A stretch of 64,000 nucleotides of DNA from Methanolobus tindarius DSM 2278. Lineage in GTDB: Archaea > Halobacteriota > Methanosarcinia > Methanosarcinales > Methanosarcinaceae. The stretch spans positions 842,879-906,878 of the forward strand of contig NZ_AZAJ01000001.1 in assembly GCF_000504205.1 (NCBI RefSeq), read 5' to 3'. Of the stretch, positions 1 through 7,583 are shown in pieces. Under the pieces are notes generated by a model. That model did not search any database, had not been told where the DNA came from, and saw only the letters and a list, made by a program, of their open reading frames with translations. Every line of letters starts with the position of its first letter. Within the stretch, counting starts at the first letter, position 1. The position numbers and the translations under genes were made by a program.

Positions 1-4
1 AATT

Positions 5-343
5 TTACCTTTTGAACACCTTGAATGCGCTGGAGATCCCATCCAGGATACTGTCAAACAATCCAGTGGTAAATCCTACTACAGATAGTATCAATATGAT
101 TGGGACTGCTGCCATGATAAGGTCACCAAATGATGGCATGACACCAGTTACACCGTTAACAAGATCTATCATTTCTGTCCAATTGATGGTGGCTGCTGAG
201 GCACTACCTACAAGGCATGTTGCCATGACCATGCAGGTTCCTACCCACAGCAAGGCTCTACTCTTCCACGTTGCATTCTGTTTCTTGTCTGTTCCGCCTT
301 TAACAAGCGCAACACCATTAGCATTTTGATTTGCTTTTGCCAT
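5..343 (-). CDS. small secreted/membrane protein, candidate virion coat or envelope protein
   Basis: A 112-residue protein that I cannot assign to a family. From the ATG at 343 it has a polar Lys/Asn-rich N-terminus, a hydrophobic stretch (about residues 31-47) ending in a signal-peptidase-like ASA (48-50), a short amphipathic loop, a second hydrophobic helix (about 75-96) and a basic C-terminus (KVFKR). One cleaved signal plus one C-terminal helix is the layout of small major coat or membrane proteins of filamentous and pleomorphic archaeal viruses, but this is inference from layout only. A TTG at 352 is in frame; I prefer the ATG because a TATA box about 35 bases upstream predicts a leaderless or very short-leader transcript. 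It has its own promoter, apart from the large operon, as expected for a highly expressed structural gene. Confidence 0.7.
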   Translation of the reverse strand: MAKANQNANGVALVKGGTDKKQNATWKSRALLWVGTCMVMATCLVGSASAATINWTEMIDLVNGVTGVMPSFGDLIMAAVPIILILSVVGFTTGLFDSILDGISSAFKVFKR

Positions 344-373
344 AGTAATCAAATTAGGACTTTTATAGGCATT

Positions 374-383
374 TTATTTATAC
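374..383 (-). promoter_or_regulatory. TATA box for the coat-like gene
   Basis: On the minus strand the sequence reads TATAAATAAA about 35 bases before the ATG at 343. With the usual archaeal 22-27 base distance from TATA to start site, the mRNA would begin within a few bases of the start codon. Confidence 0.55.
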
Positions 384-388
384 AGTGT

Positions 389-471
389 AGAAAGTACCAG
401 TTTTAACGGTTATTGACAAGATAAGCAAATATTATAATAAATACTCAAAAGAAAGTACCAGTTATACCGGT
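389..471. repeat. pair of direct repeats with imperfect palindromes (possible operators)
   Basis: AGAAAGTACCAGTT occurs at 389 and 450, 61 bp apart. In each copy it continues into an imperfect palindrome with ACCAG on the left and ACGGT or CCGGT on the right, separated by five bases. The pair sits directly upstream of the TATA box of the coat-like gene, where a repressor or activator dimer could bind. Confidence 0.4.
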
Positions 472-490
472 GAATAGTCAATGATACATT

Positions 491-504
491 AGTATGTACA
501 TACT
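491..504. promoter_or_regulatory. perfect 14-bp palindrome AGTATGTACATACT
   Basis: The sequence equals its own reverse complement. Its left part (TAGTATGTACA) recurs at 900-910. It lies upstream of the coat-like gene in DNA with no convincing gene, so a regulator-binding site is plausible. Confidence 0.35.
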
Positions 505-993
505 TACACCGAAAATAATTAAATCCAGAGAAAAACGATAGCAGTAAAAAGAAAGAGTGTATTTTGTTCTCCTGGCCTGGACCCCTGGCGCCCTCCGGAT
601 CTGACTAGGTGGTTTGTTTGGATTCCTGGGAGATCTCTGCAGGATCTGCAGCTCAGGTCAAATGGATGCAGGAGAGTGGCGGGGAGATATCAGGACACCA
701 TAAATGAGATGACGATCTTTTTCCTGGTTGGACTACGTAGACAAATAGTAATTGGTGCTGGCTGAGGATATTGTTTTTATCCACGCCGGTTTCCATAATT
801 TTGGTAAGTACATTTCTTTAGCATTTATTACCATTGTATTATTATATTATGATACATTCTACCCCCAGGCATCTAGTAAATACTTTCTAAAAAAACAAAT
901 AGTATGTACAAAAAAAAACAAAACCAGAAATATTTTATTATACTGTCAAAAGACACTGAAAAATTAAATTTTAGAATATTCAAGAGACATGTT
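505..993. other. non-coding stretch with a GC-rich island (about 568-720)
   Basis: No convincing gene. The first part is AT-rich. From about 568 to 720 base composition shifts sharply to GC-rich with several CTGCAG and CCTGG motifs that could pair (for example CCTGGG near 626 with later CAGG), then returns to AT-rich. All frames in the island are short. It could hold a structured RNA or a remnant of foreign DNA; no known RNA family was recognised. Confidence 0.3.
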
Positions 994-1680
994 CTAGACA
1001 GTCGACCTCCATTGAAATGTTTTTTCAACTTTTATTGAGTTGTTTTCATTTGTCACTTCCCTGGAAGAAATCGTAATTTTTGAATATATCTCAGGACGCT
1101 TTTTCAATTCATACATTATTTTTTGTATTCTATGCTTATCTACTCCTGTCGATTTTGCTATATCTTGATATGATAATGGTATGGATGATTTTTTAATACA
1201 TTCAAGTACCATATTTGTCTTTGTAGGTTTGTCAATGATTTTTTCATTGGGAGCAGACTCCTTTTGAGCACTTTCTATACCAACGTTAGCAACAGTTTTA
1301 GTATTATCACATTTTTTGTTTTCTTCTAGTACTGAAACTCTTTGTTTTATGGTCTCAAGTTCCTCAGAAAAACTATCAATTGCTATCATCCTCTTAGTTA
1401 TTTCATCATGTGCCTGATATAATGGCATCTGATAGTGCCTAAACCGGTGAAGAGTTATTTCAATGTGTGAACCAAAATCAGCACCATCCAGTAATCTTTC
1501 TATTTCTGAACATAATGATTCAAACTGAACAGTACTGCCTTCAGAATAAAATTTGAATAGCGATACCAATTTTCCAGATAAATCAAGTTTAAATATCTCC
1601 GGTGAAAAAATGAGGTAAGGATGTGTTTTTTTGATAATGCTATCAAACATCCGTTCCATATCGGCCTGGCTTGTTATCAT
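994..1680 (-). CDS. winged-helix protein paired with ParA (possible partition partner)
   Basis: A 228-residue protein starting at ATG 1680, whose start overlaps the stop of the upstream parA-like gene by four bases (ATGA), so the two are translated together. The N-terminal half is helical with no recognisable motif. Residues about 100-120 look like a short coiled coil (EELETIKQRVSVLEE), followed by a polar linker. The C-terminal part (about 155-215) contains a helix-turn-helix-like pattern (SYQDIAKSTGVDKHRIQKI), typical of winged-helix domains. Position next to ParA suggests a centromere-binding or ParB-like role, with the repeats upstream of parA as the likely site. The family itself is not recognised; function is inferred from context. 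Confidence 0.6.
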   Translation of the reverse strand: MITSQADMERMFDSIIKKTHPYLIFSPEIFKLDLSGKLVSLFKFYSEGSTVQFESLCSEIERLLDGADFGSHIEITLHRFRHYQMPLYQAHDEITKRMIAIDSFSEELETIKQRVSVLEENKKCDNTKTVANVGIESAQKESAPNEKIIDKPTKTNMVLECIKKSSIPLSYQDIAKSTGVDKHRIQKIMYELKKRPEIYSKITISSREVTNENNSIKVEKTFQWRSTV

Positions 1681-2780
1681 GCAACACGCGCTCCTACATA
1701 TTCAGGAACTTTGAATTCTGGTTTCTTATTAAGGTTTTTCACACATATATTGTTGAGTGCTTTATCCAGTTCAACCATCGTCTCTAAATTAACAGTTTTG
1801 AAAATATTTGGCCGTGGTGAAGACATTTTCCTTATGAGCTCTTGACACAGGTCGTCATACTGTGTTTTTTTGCCAAACCCACCATAGACTTTGTTTCTCA
1901 AAGCAGATGATTCTTTGATACCATTGTCACAAACAAACTCTCCAAGGCTTTTTTTCAATGCCACATAAACAGCATTTTTCATGTAAGCATCGTTTTCTTC
2001 GTCTGACACATTTTTTGTATCAGCTTGGTATTTCACCATAGCAAATAGAAAATTAGGTTCTGGTTTGCCCACGCTAGATAAGGTTGTGTCGTGGCTTAGT
2101 TCATCCGCAGTCCACTCTAAAAGATGTCGAATGCCACTTGCAGCTTCAACACCGTCAATGGGGCAAATTATTTCATCAGCTGATCTGACTGCTAGCTGAC
2201 AAAGAATATTACCTTCCATAGCTGGGGCTGTATCCATTATAATGTAGTCGAAATATTGGCCGTAAAATTGAAGTGCCGAGTGAAAATACCCAAATAATGT
2301 CTTTCTGTTACGATTTAAAAAACTACCTCCTTCCTTCTGGAAATCTTCCTTTGCATGGTTGGCCTTGATTTCAGACATGTGACTACCAGGCATTATTCCA
2401 ATGGTTCCAGGTGTTGAATCAGAGTCTGGCAACCTATAGAAATATGGATACTTAACTACAACTCCCAAATCACTTCTAATCTCTTCTGCCCTTTCATCAA
2501 ATGCATTTTTAAAAAACACATCAAGACGTGAGTCTAAAAACTTTTCATCTGAAAGTCCAAGTCGTTGAGTGAGATTGCTTTGTGGATCACTATCCCAAAA
2601 CAGTACATTTTTACCGGAACGTGCAAGGTGTAATCCAAGCGAAATTGCGGTTGTTGTTTTACCACAACCACCTTTATTGTTCATGATTGCAATTACTTTT
2701 GATTTTCCCAGATTATAATCTGGTAATTTTTTCAATCTTTTAGTAGACAGTTTCTTTGATTTATTCCCATTTCTAACCAT
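1677..2780 (-). CDS. parA: ParA/Soj-family partition ATPase
   Basis: A 367-residue ParA-type P-loop ATPase, likely segregating a plasmid or provirus replicon. Seen: a basic N-terminal tail (about 1-25), the deviant Walker A motif KGGCGKTTT with its signature lysine (residues 36-44), DSDPQ (about 65-69) and the Walker B-like segment IIMDTAPAMEG (near 190). The chain is longer than a minimal ParA (about 250 residues), owing to inserts around residues 80-150 and a C-terminal extension. ATG 2780 is preceded by AAGGTG. The gene overlaps the downstream winged-helix gene by ATGA. Upstream lie two clean palindromes that could mediate autoregulation, as is common for par operons. Confidence 0.9.
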   Translation of the reverse strand: MVRNGNKSKKLSTKRLKKLPDYNLGKSKVIAIMNNKGGCGKTTTAISLGLHLARSGKNVLFWDSDPQSNLTQRLGLSDEKFLDSRLDVFFKNAFDERAEEIRSDLGVVVKYPYFYRLPDSDSTPGTIGIMPGSHMSEIKANHAKEDFQKEGGSFLNRNRKTLFGYFHSALQFYGQYFDYIIMDTAPAMEGNILCQLAVRSADEIICPIDGVEAASGIRHLLEWTADELSHDTTLSSVGKPEPNFLFAMVKYQADTKNVSDEENDAYMKNAVYVALKKSLGEFVCDNGIKESSALRNKVYGGFGKKTQYDDLCQELIRKMSSPRPNIFKTVNLETMVELDKALNNICVKNLNKKPEFKVPEYVGARVA

Positions 2781-2863
2781 AAAAACACCTTGTTTTAACC
2801 CTATTGTGCAAAACTCATGACTTCTTGATTTAAGTTTTACATATTTGAGTTAATATTGAACGA

Positions 2864-2951
2864 ATAAATACTTTGTGTATTTATCCTATATTTAAGCATA
2901 AATTATAGTTCAAAGCTAGAAAATCAGCGAAAAAGCATGCAAGTTTGCATG
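2864..2951. repeat. two palindromes upstream of parA
   Basis: First, ATAAATAC (2864-2871) is mirrored by GTATTTAT (2877-2884) with a 5-base spacer. Second, CATGCAA (2936-2942) is mirrored by TTGCATG (2945-2951) with a 2-base spacer. Both lie in the 5' region of the parA operon and could be operator or parS-like sites. The first overlaps an AT-rich segment that may contain the promoter. Confidence 0.45.
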
Positions 2952-3029
2952 TAAAATCATAATTTTCGGATATTTTTAATAACAAATTTAAATCCATTCA
3001 CATTATACATATTTTGTAACCATATGGTA

Positions 3030-3396
3030 TGAACAAAATTGTTCACCTCTTTTTAATGAATGAATAGATGCGTATGAATGTGTTTTTTAGATAAAACCAT
3101 GATTTTGTTTGTTCAGGTGAACATGTTTGTTCAGCATGTATGCTCAGTAAAACAGCAATGAACTTGATTATGAACTTGATTATGAAAATATTCAAAAATA
3201 AGTAATATATAAAAATATAATATTTTAGTAACATATTTTATGATGTTACTCCATAATTTGAAGATTTGACTTCATTAAAAAGTATCACATTTTAATTTTT
3301 CACCTCTTCTTTATATATGATTTGTGAAATCCCCTCTCAAGGTGAACAGCCTTGCTGAACAAACATGTTCAGCTAACCTGTTCTAACTTGTTCAGC
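3030..3396. repeat. TGAAC/GTTCA iteron-like array, candidate origin or centromere
   Basis: About eleven copies of TGAAC or its complement GTTCA lie in about 370 bp with no credible gene. Several form perfect inverted repeats: TGAACAA/TTGTTCA (3030-3045, spacer AA), TGTTCA/TGAACA (3110-3123, spacer GG) and GCTGAACA/TGTTCAGC (3354-3373, spacer AACA). A 12-bp unit ATGAACTTGATT is repeated twice in tandem from 3158. The array lies between the parA operon and the 18-gene operon. Clustered iterons beside parA are typical of plasmid origins or centromeres; the exact role is inferred. Confidence 0.5.
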
Positions 3397-3411
3397 AGAA
3401 AGGAATAAAAA

Positions 3412-3918
3412 TTACTGACTACCCCACCTCTCATGGAACTCTTTAGCAGCTTTCTCACGTTCTTGTTTACTAACAAGAGGCCATGATAGCGAACACTCAC
3501 CACCTGAAGCAATCTCACATTCAAGATCTGAATAGATCTGTTTGGCTTTCTCCATAGCTCTCCTTACGGATGAGTTATGTTTTATACCGAGTATTTGTTT
3601 AGCTTCAGATGTCAGGATAGAGCCACCTTTTTCTTTCTTCCGGAGTTCTTCATTAAGAATCTGTGCTCTTTGAACCACGATAGAAGTTCCAGATTTAATA
3701 ATGATTTTTGAATTTTCATTCTCTTCTGTCAGTGCTTTCACTTTCTCCTTGAGGTCAGCATATTTTTCAGTCAGGCTGATAGAAGCCTCATCAAGAGCCT
3801 CGACAGTATATGATAACTGGGCAACCATTTTTTTTAATTCTCGGACTTCCTGTTCGAGTTCATTCAGTCTTGTCTCCTGCATACCTGGAACAGCGCAATG
3901 CACCATATCAGAGCTCAA
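3412..3918 (-). CDS. coiled-coil protein with possible C-terminal DNA-binding helices
   Basis: The last gene of the 18-gene operon, 168 residues, family not recognised. It starts at TTG 3918, overlapping the upstream stop as TTGA, with GAGAGG seven bases before. The next in-frame ATG (codon 5) would be too far from that site. Residues about 14-80 form a long heptad-rich coiled coil. Residues about 97-130 (ILTSEAKQILGIKHNSSVRR) resemble a helix-turn-helix. It sits directly beside the TGAAC/GTTCA array, so a replication-initiator, repressor or origin-binding role is a reasonable guess but unproven. Confidence 0.65.
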   Translation of the reverse strand: MSSDMVHCAVPGMQETRLNELEQEVRELKKMVAQLSYTVEALDEASISLTEKYADLKEKVKALTEENENSKIIIKSGTSIVVQRAQILNEELRKKEKGGSILTSEAKQILGIKHNSSVRRAMEKAKQIYSDLECEIASGGECSLSWPLVSKQEREKAAKEFHERWGSQ

Positions 3919-4124
3919 AATAAAACCTCTCTGAGTACTCCTATCACGGCCAGCACAGCAAAAATAGAGAACATTGCAGCCTGTTCCTTCTGTCCGGATC
4001 TCCAGTTGTGAGCTACCAGGAGAGGATTAGATACAGACCATGCAAAGTTAGCAGCTCCTACCTGGCCAGCTGCAGCACAGGCAGCTCCCAGGATAGATAT
4101 GGATGTGTAGATCTTCGGATTCAT
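3915..4124 (-). CDS. small two-helix membrane protein
   Basis: A 69-residue protein with an alanine-rich hydrophobic segment near residues 8-26 and a second at 50-67. Starts at ATG 4124 in a four-base overlap with the upstream gene. Family unknown. The length and topology suit a small structural membrane protein or holin-like protein; neither is demonstrated. Confidence 0.6.
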   Translation of the reverse strand: MNPKIYTSISILGAACAAAGQVGAANFAWSVSNPLLVAHNWRSGQKEQAAMFSIFAVLAVIGVLREVLF

Positions 4125-4306
4125 AGGAACCCCTTAGCACTTTCCAGCTTGCAGTCCGGATGAGTGTCCTTCTGTGGAGTCCATTTTTCAGTAGGCATTA
4201 ATTGTTTCTGCAATTGCGAACAATACACCCCTAGAAGATTGTTGTAGACTTTGCCATAATGACACGTGTCACAGTTGTCAACTATGATCAGTTTCTGGCC
4301 AGTCAT
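4121..4306 (-). CDS. small Cys-rich protein, putative zinc binding
   Basis: A 61-residue protein with cysteines at NCDTCHYGK (CxxC near residues 12-15), LLGVYC (residue 29) and PDC (residue 52), a spacing compatible with one metal site. Start and stop both overlap neighbours by four bases. No family recognised. Confidence 0.6.
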   Translation of the reverse strand: MTGQKLIIVDNCDTCHYGKVYNNLLGVYCSQLQKQLMPTEKWTPQKDTHPDCKLESAKGFL

Positions 4307-4785
4307 TCCTCATCCACCTCCGGACACTCATGATAGGATCCGTAAGGATACCACCTGCCACATACTCCGCATTGGACCTCATCCTCCACATCCATCTCCT
4401 CAGGAGTAGCATTTTGAGGGCACTCAACAACACGTTTCTTCATAAAACCACTCAGTGCATCAAAAACTGAAAGCAATCCAAAAAAAACATGAATAGCAGC
4501 GTATGCTAAACAATACAAAAACACCAAGAATAACGCCAGTACAATTAAGGCAGGCACCATCATAGGGACGGCATGATACGGATTTAATATATAGTCTAAA
4601 AACTCAACCGGATCAGCTATCTTGGTAAAAACAGCATAGTTTCCAACAAGGTATCCATGCAGAGCACCAGCAACAATATACCATATAACAATGGCTGGCA
4701 AACATGTGTTTAAAATATCCCCATAAGTCACATATCCTTTTTTTTCGGAATCAAAACACTTACACAGAAACGCGGTTGAGTTCAA
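4303..4785 (-). CDS. membrane protein with C-terminal zinc-ribbon-like tail, TTG start
   Basis: A 160-residue protein of unknown family. Hydrophobic segments at about 28-48 and 75-108 suggest three membrane helices. The acidic C-terminal tail carries C139, C142, H152 and C154, a small metal-binding knuckle. The start is a TTG at 4785, placed directly after a near-complete Shine-Dalgarno (AGGAGGTGATC) and overlapping the upstream stop as TTGA. An ATG at 4824 is in frame, but it lies inside the upstream gene and has no such site. Confidence 0.65.
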   Translation of the reverse strand: MNSTAFLCKCFDSEKKGYVTYGDILNTCLPAIVIWYIVAGALHGYLVGNYAVFTKIADPVEFLDYILNPYHAVPMMVPALIVLALFLVFLYCLAYAAIHVFFGLLSVFDALSGFMKKRVVECPQNATPEEMDVEDEVQCGVCGRWYPYGSYHECPEVDEE

Positions 4786-5084
4786 GCGATCACCTCCTCT
4801 GGAGTCAAATACTGGCCATGCCATTCTCTGCAGATATCCTTGAGGATCTTTTCATCACAGCGAAAATATACAAGGACATTCACAAGCTGCTTGTGAGATT
4901 CCCTGTCATATTCAGAAGCCATGCTGTAGGACCTTGTTTTTTCAAGGCCTGGTATGCGATCAAACAAAACGTTTCTTAGGACTAGCCAATTCCATTTAGC
5001 TTCTGCAGGTGTATCGCCCATGGCAACAATGACATGTTCCACAATTGGCACATTGAACGGTCCGGAGGATATTGTGAACTTCAT
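4782..5084 (-). CDS. hypothetical soluble protein of the element operon
   Basis: A 100-residue soluble protein. The N-terminus (MKFTISSGPFNVPIVEHVIV) looks like a beta-rich start; the remainder is mixed helix with a conserved-looking CREWHG near the end. Starts at ATG 5084, sharing its A with the upstream TAA (TAATG). No family recognised and no catalytic motif apparent. Confidence 0.6.
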   Translation of the reverse strand: MKFTISSGPFNVPIVEHVIVAMGDTPAEAKWNWLVLRNVLFDRIPGLEKTRSYSMASEYDRESHKQLVNVLVYFRCDEKILKDICREWHGQYLTPEEVIA

Positions 5085-5344
5085 TATATCCCCTCTTCTA
5101 CAACATGGTCAAGTGCTTCTGAAGCTTCAGCGAGCTTGTGAACAACCTCCTTAAGATCCTTTTCATTAATGACATGGAAACCTCGTTCCCTGGCTTCTCG
5201 CTTGAGATCATGATCTTCCAAGACCAACTCGCAAAACTTTGAATCTCCAATAGTAGGGCTGATAACGCATTCCTTTGGAGGCAAGGATCCTGATACTAGG
5301 CAGTGAGTTCCATCCTGGCATTCAATACAGATCCACAAACTCAC
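5084..5344 (-). CDS. hypothetical small protein, GTG start
   Basis: An 86-residue protein with cysteines in the first half (CIEC at 5-8, then C15, C26, C38) and a helical acidic C-terminus. Start is GTG 5344 in a GTGA overlap with the upstream stop, with GAGGTGAT just before it. Possibly a metal-binding or protein-protein adaptor; no family recognised. Confidence 0.6.
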   Translation of the reverse strand: MSLWICIECQDGTHCLVSGSLPPKECVISPTIGDSKFCELVLEDHDLKREARERGFHVINEKDLKEVVHKLAEASEALDHVVEEGI

Positions 5345-6015
5345 ACCATCACCTCAGCAACTGCAGGAAGGTAAGGATTAATCACTGAGGTTCTGATCTT
5401 CGACCAATTCCTGCAACCCTTTGGCATCTTCCAGCCAATCTCTGCAGTAAGTGGTCTAATATTCTTCAGAACTAATCCATAACAGACCATGCCCTTTTCA
5501 AAATAGAAGGGAGAGAGGTAGTGACACTCAGAGTATGCATCAAACTTATCCGGATTATCAAAGCGAATAGTGTCTGTAATATCTGCCACAGCTATGATCT
5601 TTCCATGAGGGAGGAGTGACTTATTCTTTCCATTTTCCTTTTTGAAGATCTCTCGTCCAAGGACCTTCTCAAAGTATTTCCTGTCTCTCCTCCTGACATG
5701 ACCCTGTATCGCATAGATTGCCACAGGACCTCTATAATGGCAGTCTGTAGGCCTTATGTTAAGAACCATAATACCTTCAGCTGCCATAGAAGCAATAGGT
5801 TGTCTGAAGGAAAGTACCTTCATCTCATCGATCTCCTCCGGAACATCCAGAGGACATTGTCCCATATTTCCAGGAATCTTTTCTGCCAGGTCACACCAGT
5901 AACTCACACGTTCTTTTTTGCCCACAACATCAGTTCTGTAAGGCTGCAGATGGTCACATTTTGAAGCCCTGCAATGCCTGGTTGATGGTGAGAAGCCTTG
6001 AAGTGGTCCGGTCAT
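5341..6015 (-). CDS. ASCH-domain protein with Cys-rich N-terminus
   Basis: A 224-residue protein. From about residue 65 it matches the ASCH fold (a PUA-like beta barrel that binds RNA or modified nucleotides): MKVLSFRQPIASMAAEGI followed by YRGPVAIYA is the usual ASCH opening. A ligand-pocket basic segment (HVRRRDRKYF) follows. The first 50 residues carry five cysteines that may form a metal site. ATG 6015 overlaps the upstream stop by four bases; a longer in-frame ORF starting inside the upstream gene is less likely. ASCH proteins are often carried by phages and may bind RNA or host factors. The role here is not known. Confidence 0.8.
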   Translation of the reverse strand: MTGPLQGFSPSTRHCRASKCDHLQPYRTDVVGKKERVSYWCDLAEKIPGNMGQCPLDVPEEIDEMKVLSFRQPIASMAAEGIMVLNIRPTDCHYRGPVAIYAIQGHVRRRDRKYFEKVLGREIFKKENGKNKSLLPHGKIIAVADITDTIRFDNPDKFDAYSECHYLSPFYFEKGMVCYGLVLKNIRPLTAEIGWKMPKGCRNWSKIRTSVINPYLPAVAEVMV

Positions 6016-6203
6016 ACCTTCACCCCCGGTTTCCATGTAGTATAACTGACAGAAACATCCCTTTCATAACCAAACGGCTTACCACAGTTCTTGCACATAT
6101 CATCACCTGAATTATGATGATACTCCCATGAATCGAGATCCTCATATCCACACCATGGACAAACTAGATTCCGGGTTCCTTCATGATCGATAGTTTCGCT
6201 CAC
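6012..6203 (-). CDS. zinc-ribbon protein, GTG start
   Basis: A 63-residue protein with a classic four-cysteine ribbon: CPWCGYED and CKNCGK separated by about 20 residues. It starts at GTG 6203 (GTGA overlap) with GGAGGG upstream. Zinc ribbons this small are typical of phage and archaeal-virus regulatory or nucleic-acid-binding proteins. Confidence 0.7.
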   Translation of the reverse strand: MSETIDHEGTRNLVCPWCGYEDLDSWEYHHNSGDDMCKNCGKPFGYERDVSVSYTTWKPGVKV

Positions 6204-6556
6204 AGCTCTCCCTCCAGGACTTCTTCCGGAACCTCATAGGGAGTGGCAGCCATTTCCTCACACTTAAACAGAACCTCATCAACATGCTCTGCCTGCTTTT
6301 CTAATGCAAGCTCCACACCCTCTATTGCATTAATTATCCTGTCAGAACCAGAGCTAAGCACACTAACCAGAGTTGCCAGATGCTTAGAAATTCCTGCAAG
6401 TTCATGCCTGCAGGCAGCCAGCTCCTCGCCCATCGGCAAGGCACTGCACATAAGACCACAGCCTTTAATGAATGGGTTGTAGACTCCACATTCCTCTTTT
6501 TTGCACGTGCTGCTTCCAGCAATATGATCAGCAAACGGACATCTTTTATGCTCCAC
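6200..6556 (-). CDS. Cys-rich plus coiled-coil protein
   Basis: About 118 residues from a GTG at 6556. The N-terminus has six cysteines in about 33 residues (CPF, CKKEEC, CGLMC), suggesting one or two metal centres; then a helical heptad region (about 50-100) and an acidic tail. AGGAG lies nine to ten bases before the GTG, which decides this start over a TTG at 6577. It overlaps the upstream gene by 11 bases. Family not recognised. Confidence 0.6.
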   Translation of the reverse strand: MEHKRCPFADHIAGSSTCKKEECGVYNPFIKGCGLMCSALPMGEELAACRHELAGISKHLATLVSVLSSGSDRIINAIEGVELALEKQAEHVDEVLFKCEEMAATPYEVPEEVLEGEL

Positions 6557-6857
6557 ACTGACCACTCCTGAAAACAAAAACAGTTACGGTACCATTATAT
6601 GTTTCTTTGAACCATTCTCCATACATCTCGTCTCCAATATTACGCTGCATTAGAGCCCCGTTTTCAACGTAGATTATATAGTCATCAGACCAGGCAGCTT
6701 CTGAGATACGAGCTTCAGGATAATAACTGATTGTATTATTTTCGTTGACATAGATGGGTTGGAAATCAGGACCTGTAGAAACAACCAGAGCACCCATTAA
6801 GCCAGCTCCCAAAAATACTCCAACTGCGATCCAAAAAATAAAGTCTCCCCTCATCAC
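6546..6857 (-). CDS. single-span membrane protein with extracellular domain
   Basis: A 103-residue protein with a membrane helix at about residues 7-27, followed by a roughly 75-residue beta-rich domain containing two N-glycosylation sequons (NNT and NGT). The N-in, C-out layout suggests a surface-exposed virion or membrane protein. The start is GTG 6857 (GTGA overlap) or the adjacent ATG 6854. No family recognised. Confidence 0.6.
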   Translation of the reverse strand: MMRGDFIFWIAVGVFLGAGLMGALVVSTGPDFQPIYVNENNTISYYPEARISEAAWSDDYIIYVENGALMQRNIGDEMYGEWFKETYNGTVTVFVFRSGQCGA

Positions 6858-7081
6858 TGACCCTCCGGAGAAGTGAGCTTTTGATATGCCAAACCAAGTC
6901 CTACGGCTACCATAAAACCAAGATATGCGCCCATTACCAAAACATCAAATAAGGCTCTTGTTTCTATTGCAAGGCCCACAGGTCCCACATCATGCTCAGC
7001 AACATTGAAATATAAAAAGGATGCCACGGTTGCCAATCCTGCAAGGATCCAGAAGAAATCTGTTTCCGGGTTTCTCACCAT
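6854..7081 (-). CDS. small two-span membrane protein
   Basis: A 75-residue protein starting at ATG 7081 in an ATGA overlap. It has hydrophobic helices at about 9-26 and 46-66 joined by a short charged loop. A longer reading frame extends upstream into the preceding gene, but the overlap pattern of this operon favours the ATG used here. Family unknown. Confidence 0.6.
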   Translation of the reverse strand: MVRNPETDFFWILAGLATVASFLYFNVAEHDVGPVGLAIETRALFDVLVMGAYLGFMVAVGLGLAYQKLTSPEGQ

Positions 7082-7380
7082 CACAGAGCACCTCCAATTA
7101 CAGAGACATTGTTGCAACACAGGACCAGACCAAGAGCTCCCAGGGAATACCTGGAAATTTTCCACCAGCTGGTAGATCTGCAGGAACGATATACCAGGAT
7201 AAGAACTGCAAGGACAACCAGTTTATAGAGTATCAAAAACGGATAGCCGTATAAGCTTATACCACTGGCTAAAAATGGGTTAAGTTCTGGGGCTCCCATC
7301 TCCATAGCTATGATGGTTGTGAGAAGATCTCCCAGGACATAGAAGGCCAGAACAGGCCATATTTGTTTAAGGAAGCTCAT
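7081..7380 (-). CDS. DUF5658-like membrane protein
   Basis: A 99-residue membrane protein with about three helices. The segment FYVLGDLLTTIIAMEMGA followed by ELNP resembles the DUF5658 signature (a helix with GD...TT, then ExNP) found in archaeal and bacterial small membrane proteins of unknown function. Starts at ATG 7380 with a four-base overlap. Confidence 0.65.
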   Translation of the reverse strand: MSFLKQIWPVLAFYVLGDLLTTIIAMEMGAPELNPFLASGISLYGYPFLILYKLVVLAVLILVYRSCRSTSWWKISRYSLGALGLVLCCNNVSVIGGAL

Positions 7381-7583
7381 GCCAGAGCCTCCCTTGCCTT
7401 TTCTCTCAGGAAGCGAACAGAACAGAATGCAGGGCTTTTCATGTTGATTACTTCGTCAACCTGGAACATTTCTGTTCCATGCACATAAAGGAACCCCGCT
7501 TCATCGTCATAACTTGCATTATCAACTTCCCTGGAGACAGGTGTTCCGGATTTATCCAGTGTGATTATTGAAGCACGGACCAT
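7377..7583 (-). CDS. hypothetical small beta-rich protein
   Basis: A 68-residue soluble protein with alternating hydrophobic pattern (ASIITLDKSG, GFLYVHGTEMFQVDEV) and a basic helical C-terminus. Its ATG at 7583 immediately follows the stop of the 54-codon gene upstream (TGAATG). No family recognised. Confidence 0.55.
   Translation of the reverse strand: MVRASIITLDKSGTPVSREVDNASYDDEAGFLYVHGTEMFQVDEVINMKSPAFCSVRFLREKAREALA

Noticed and set aside
752-967. 71-codon plus-strand frame beginning MVLAEDIVFIH
   Set aside because: Starts without a good Shine-Dalgarno, has low-complexity Lys-rich end and runs through AT-rich non-coding DNA; no family resemblance.
3043-3234. 63-codon minus-strand frame with Ile/Phe/Lys-rich start
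   Set aside because: Lies inside the iteron array; composition follows AT-rich DNA and there is no translation signal.
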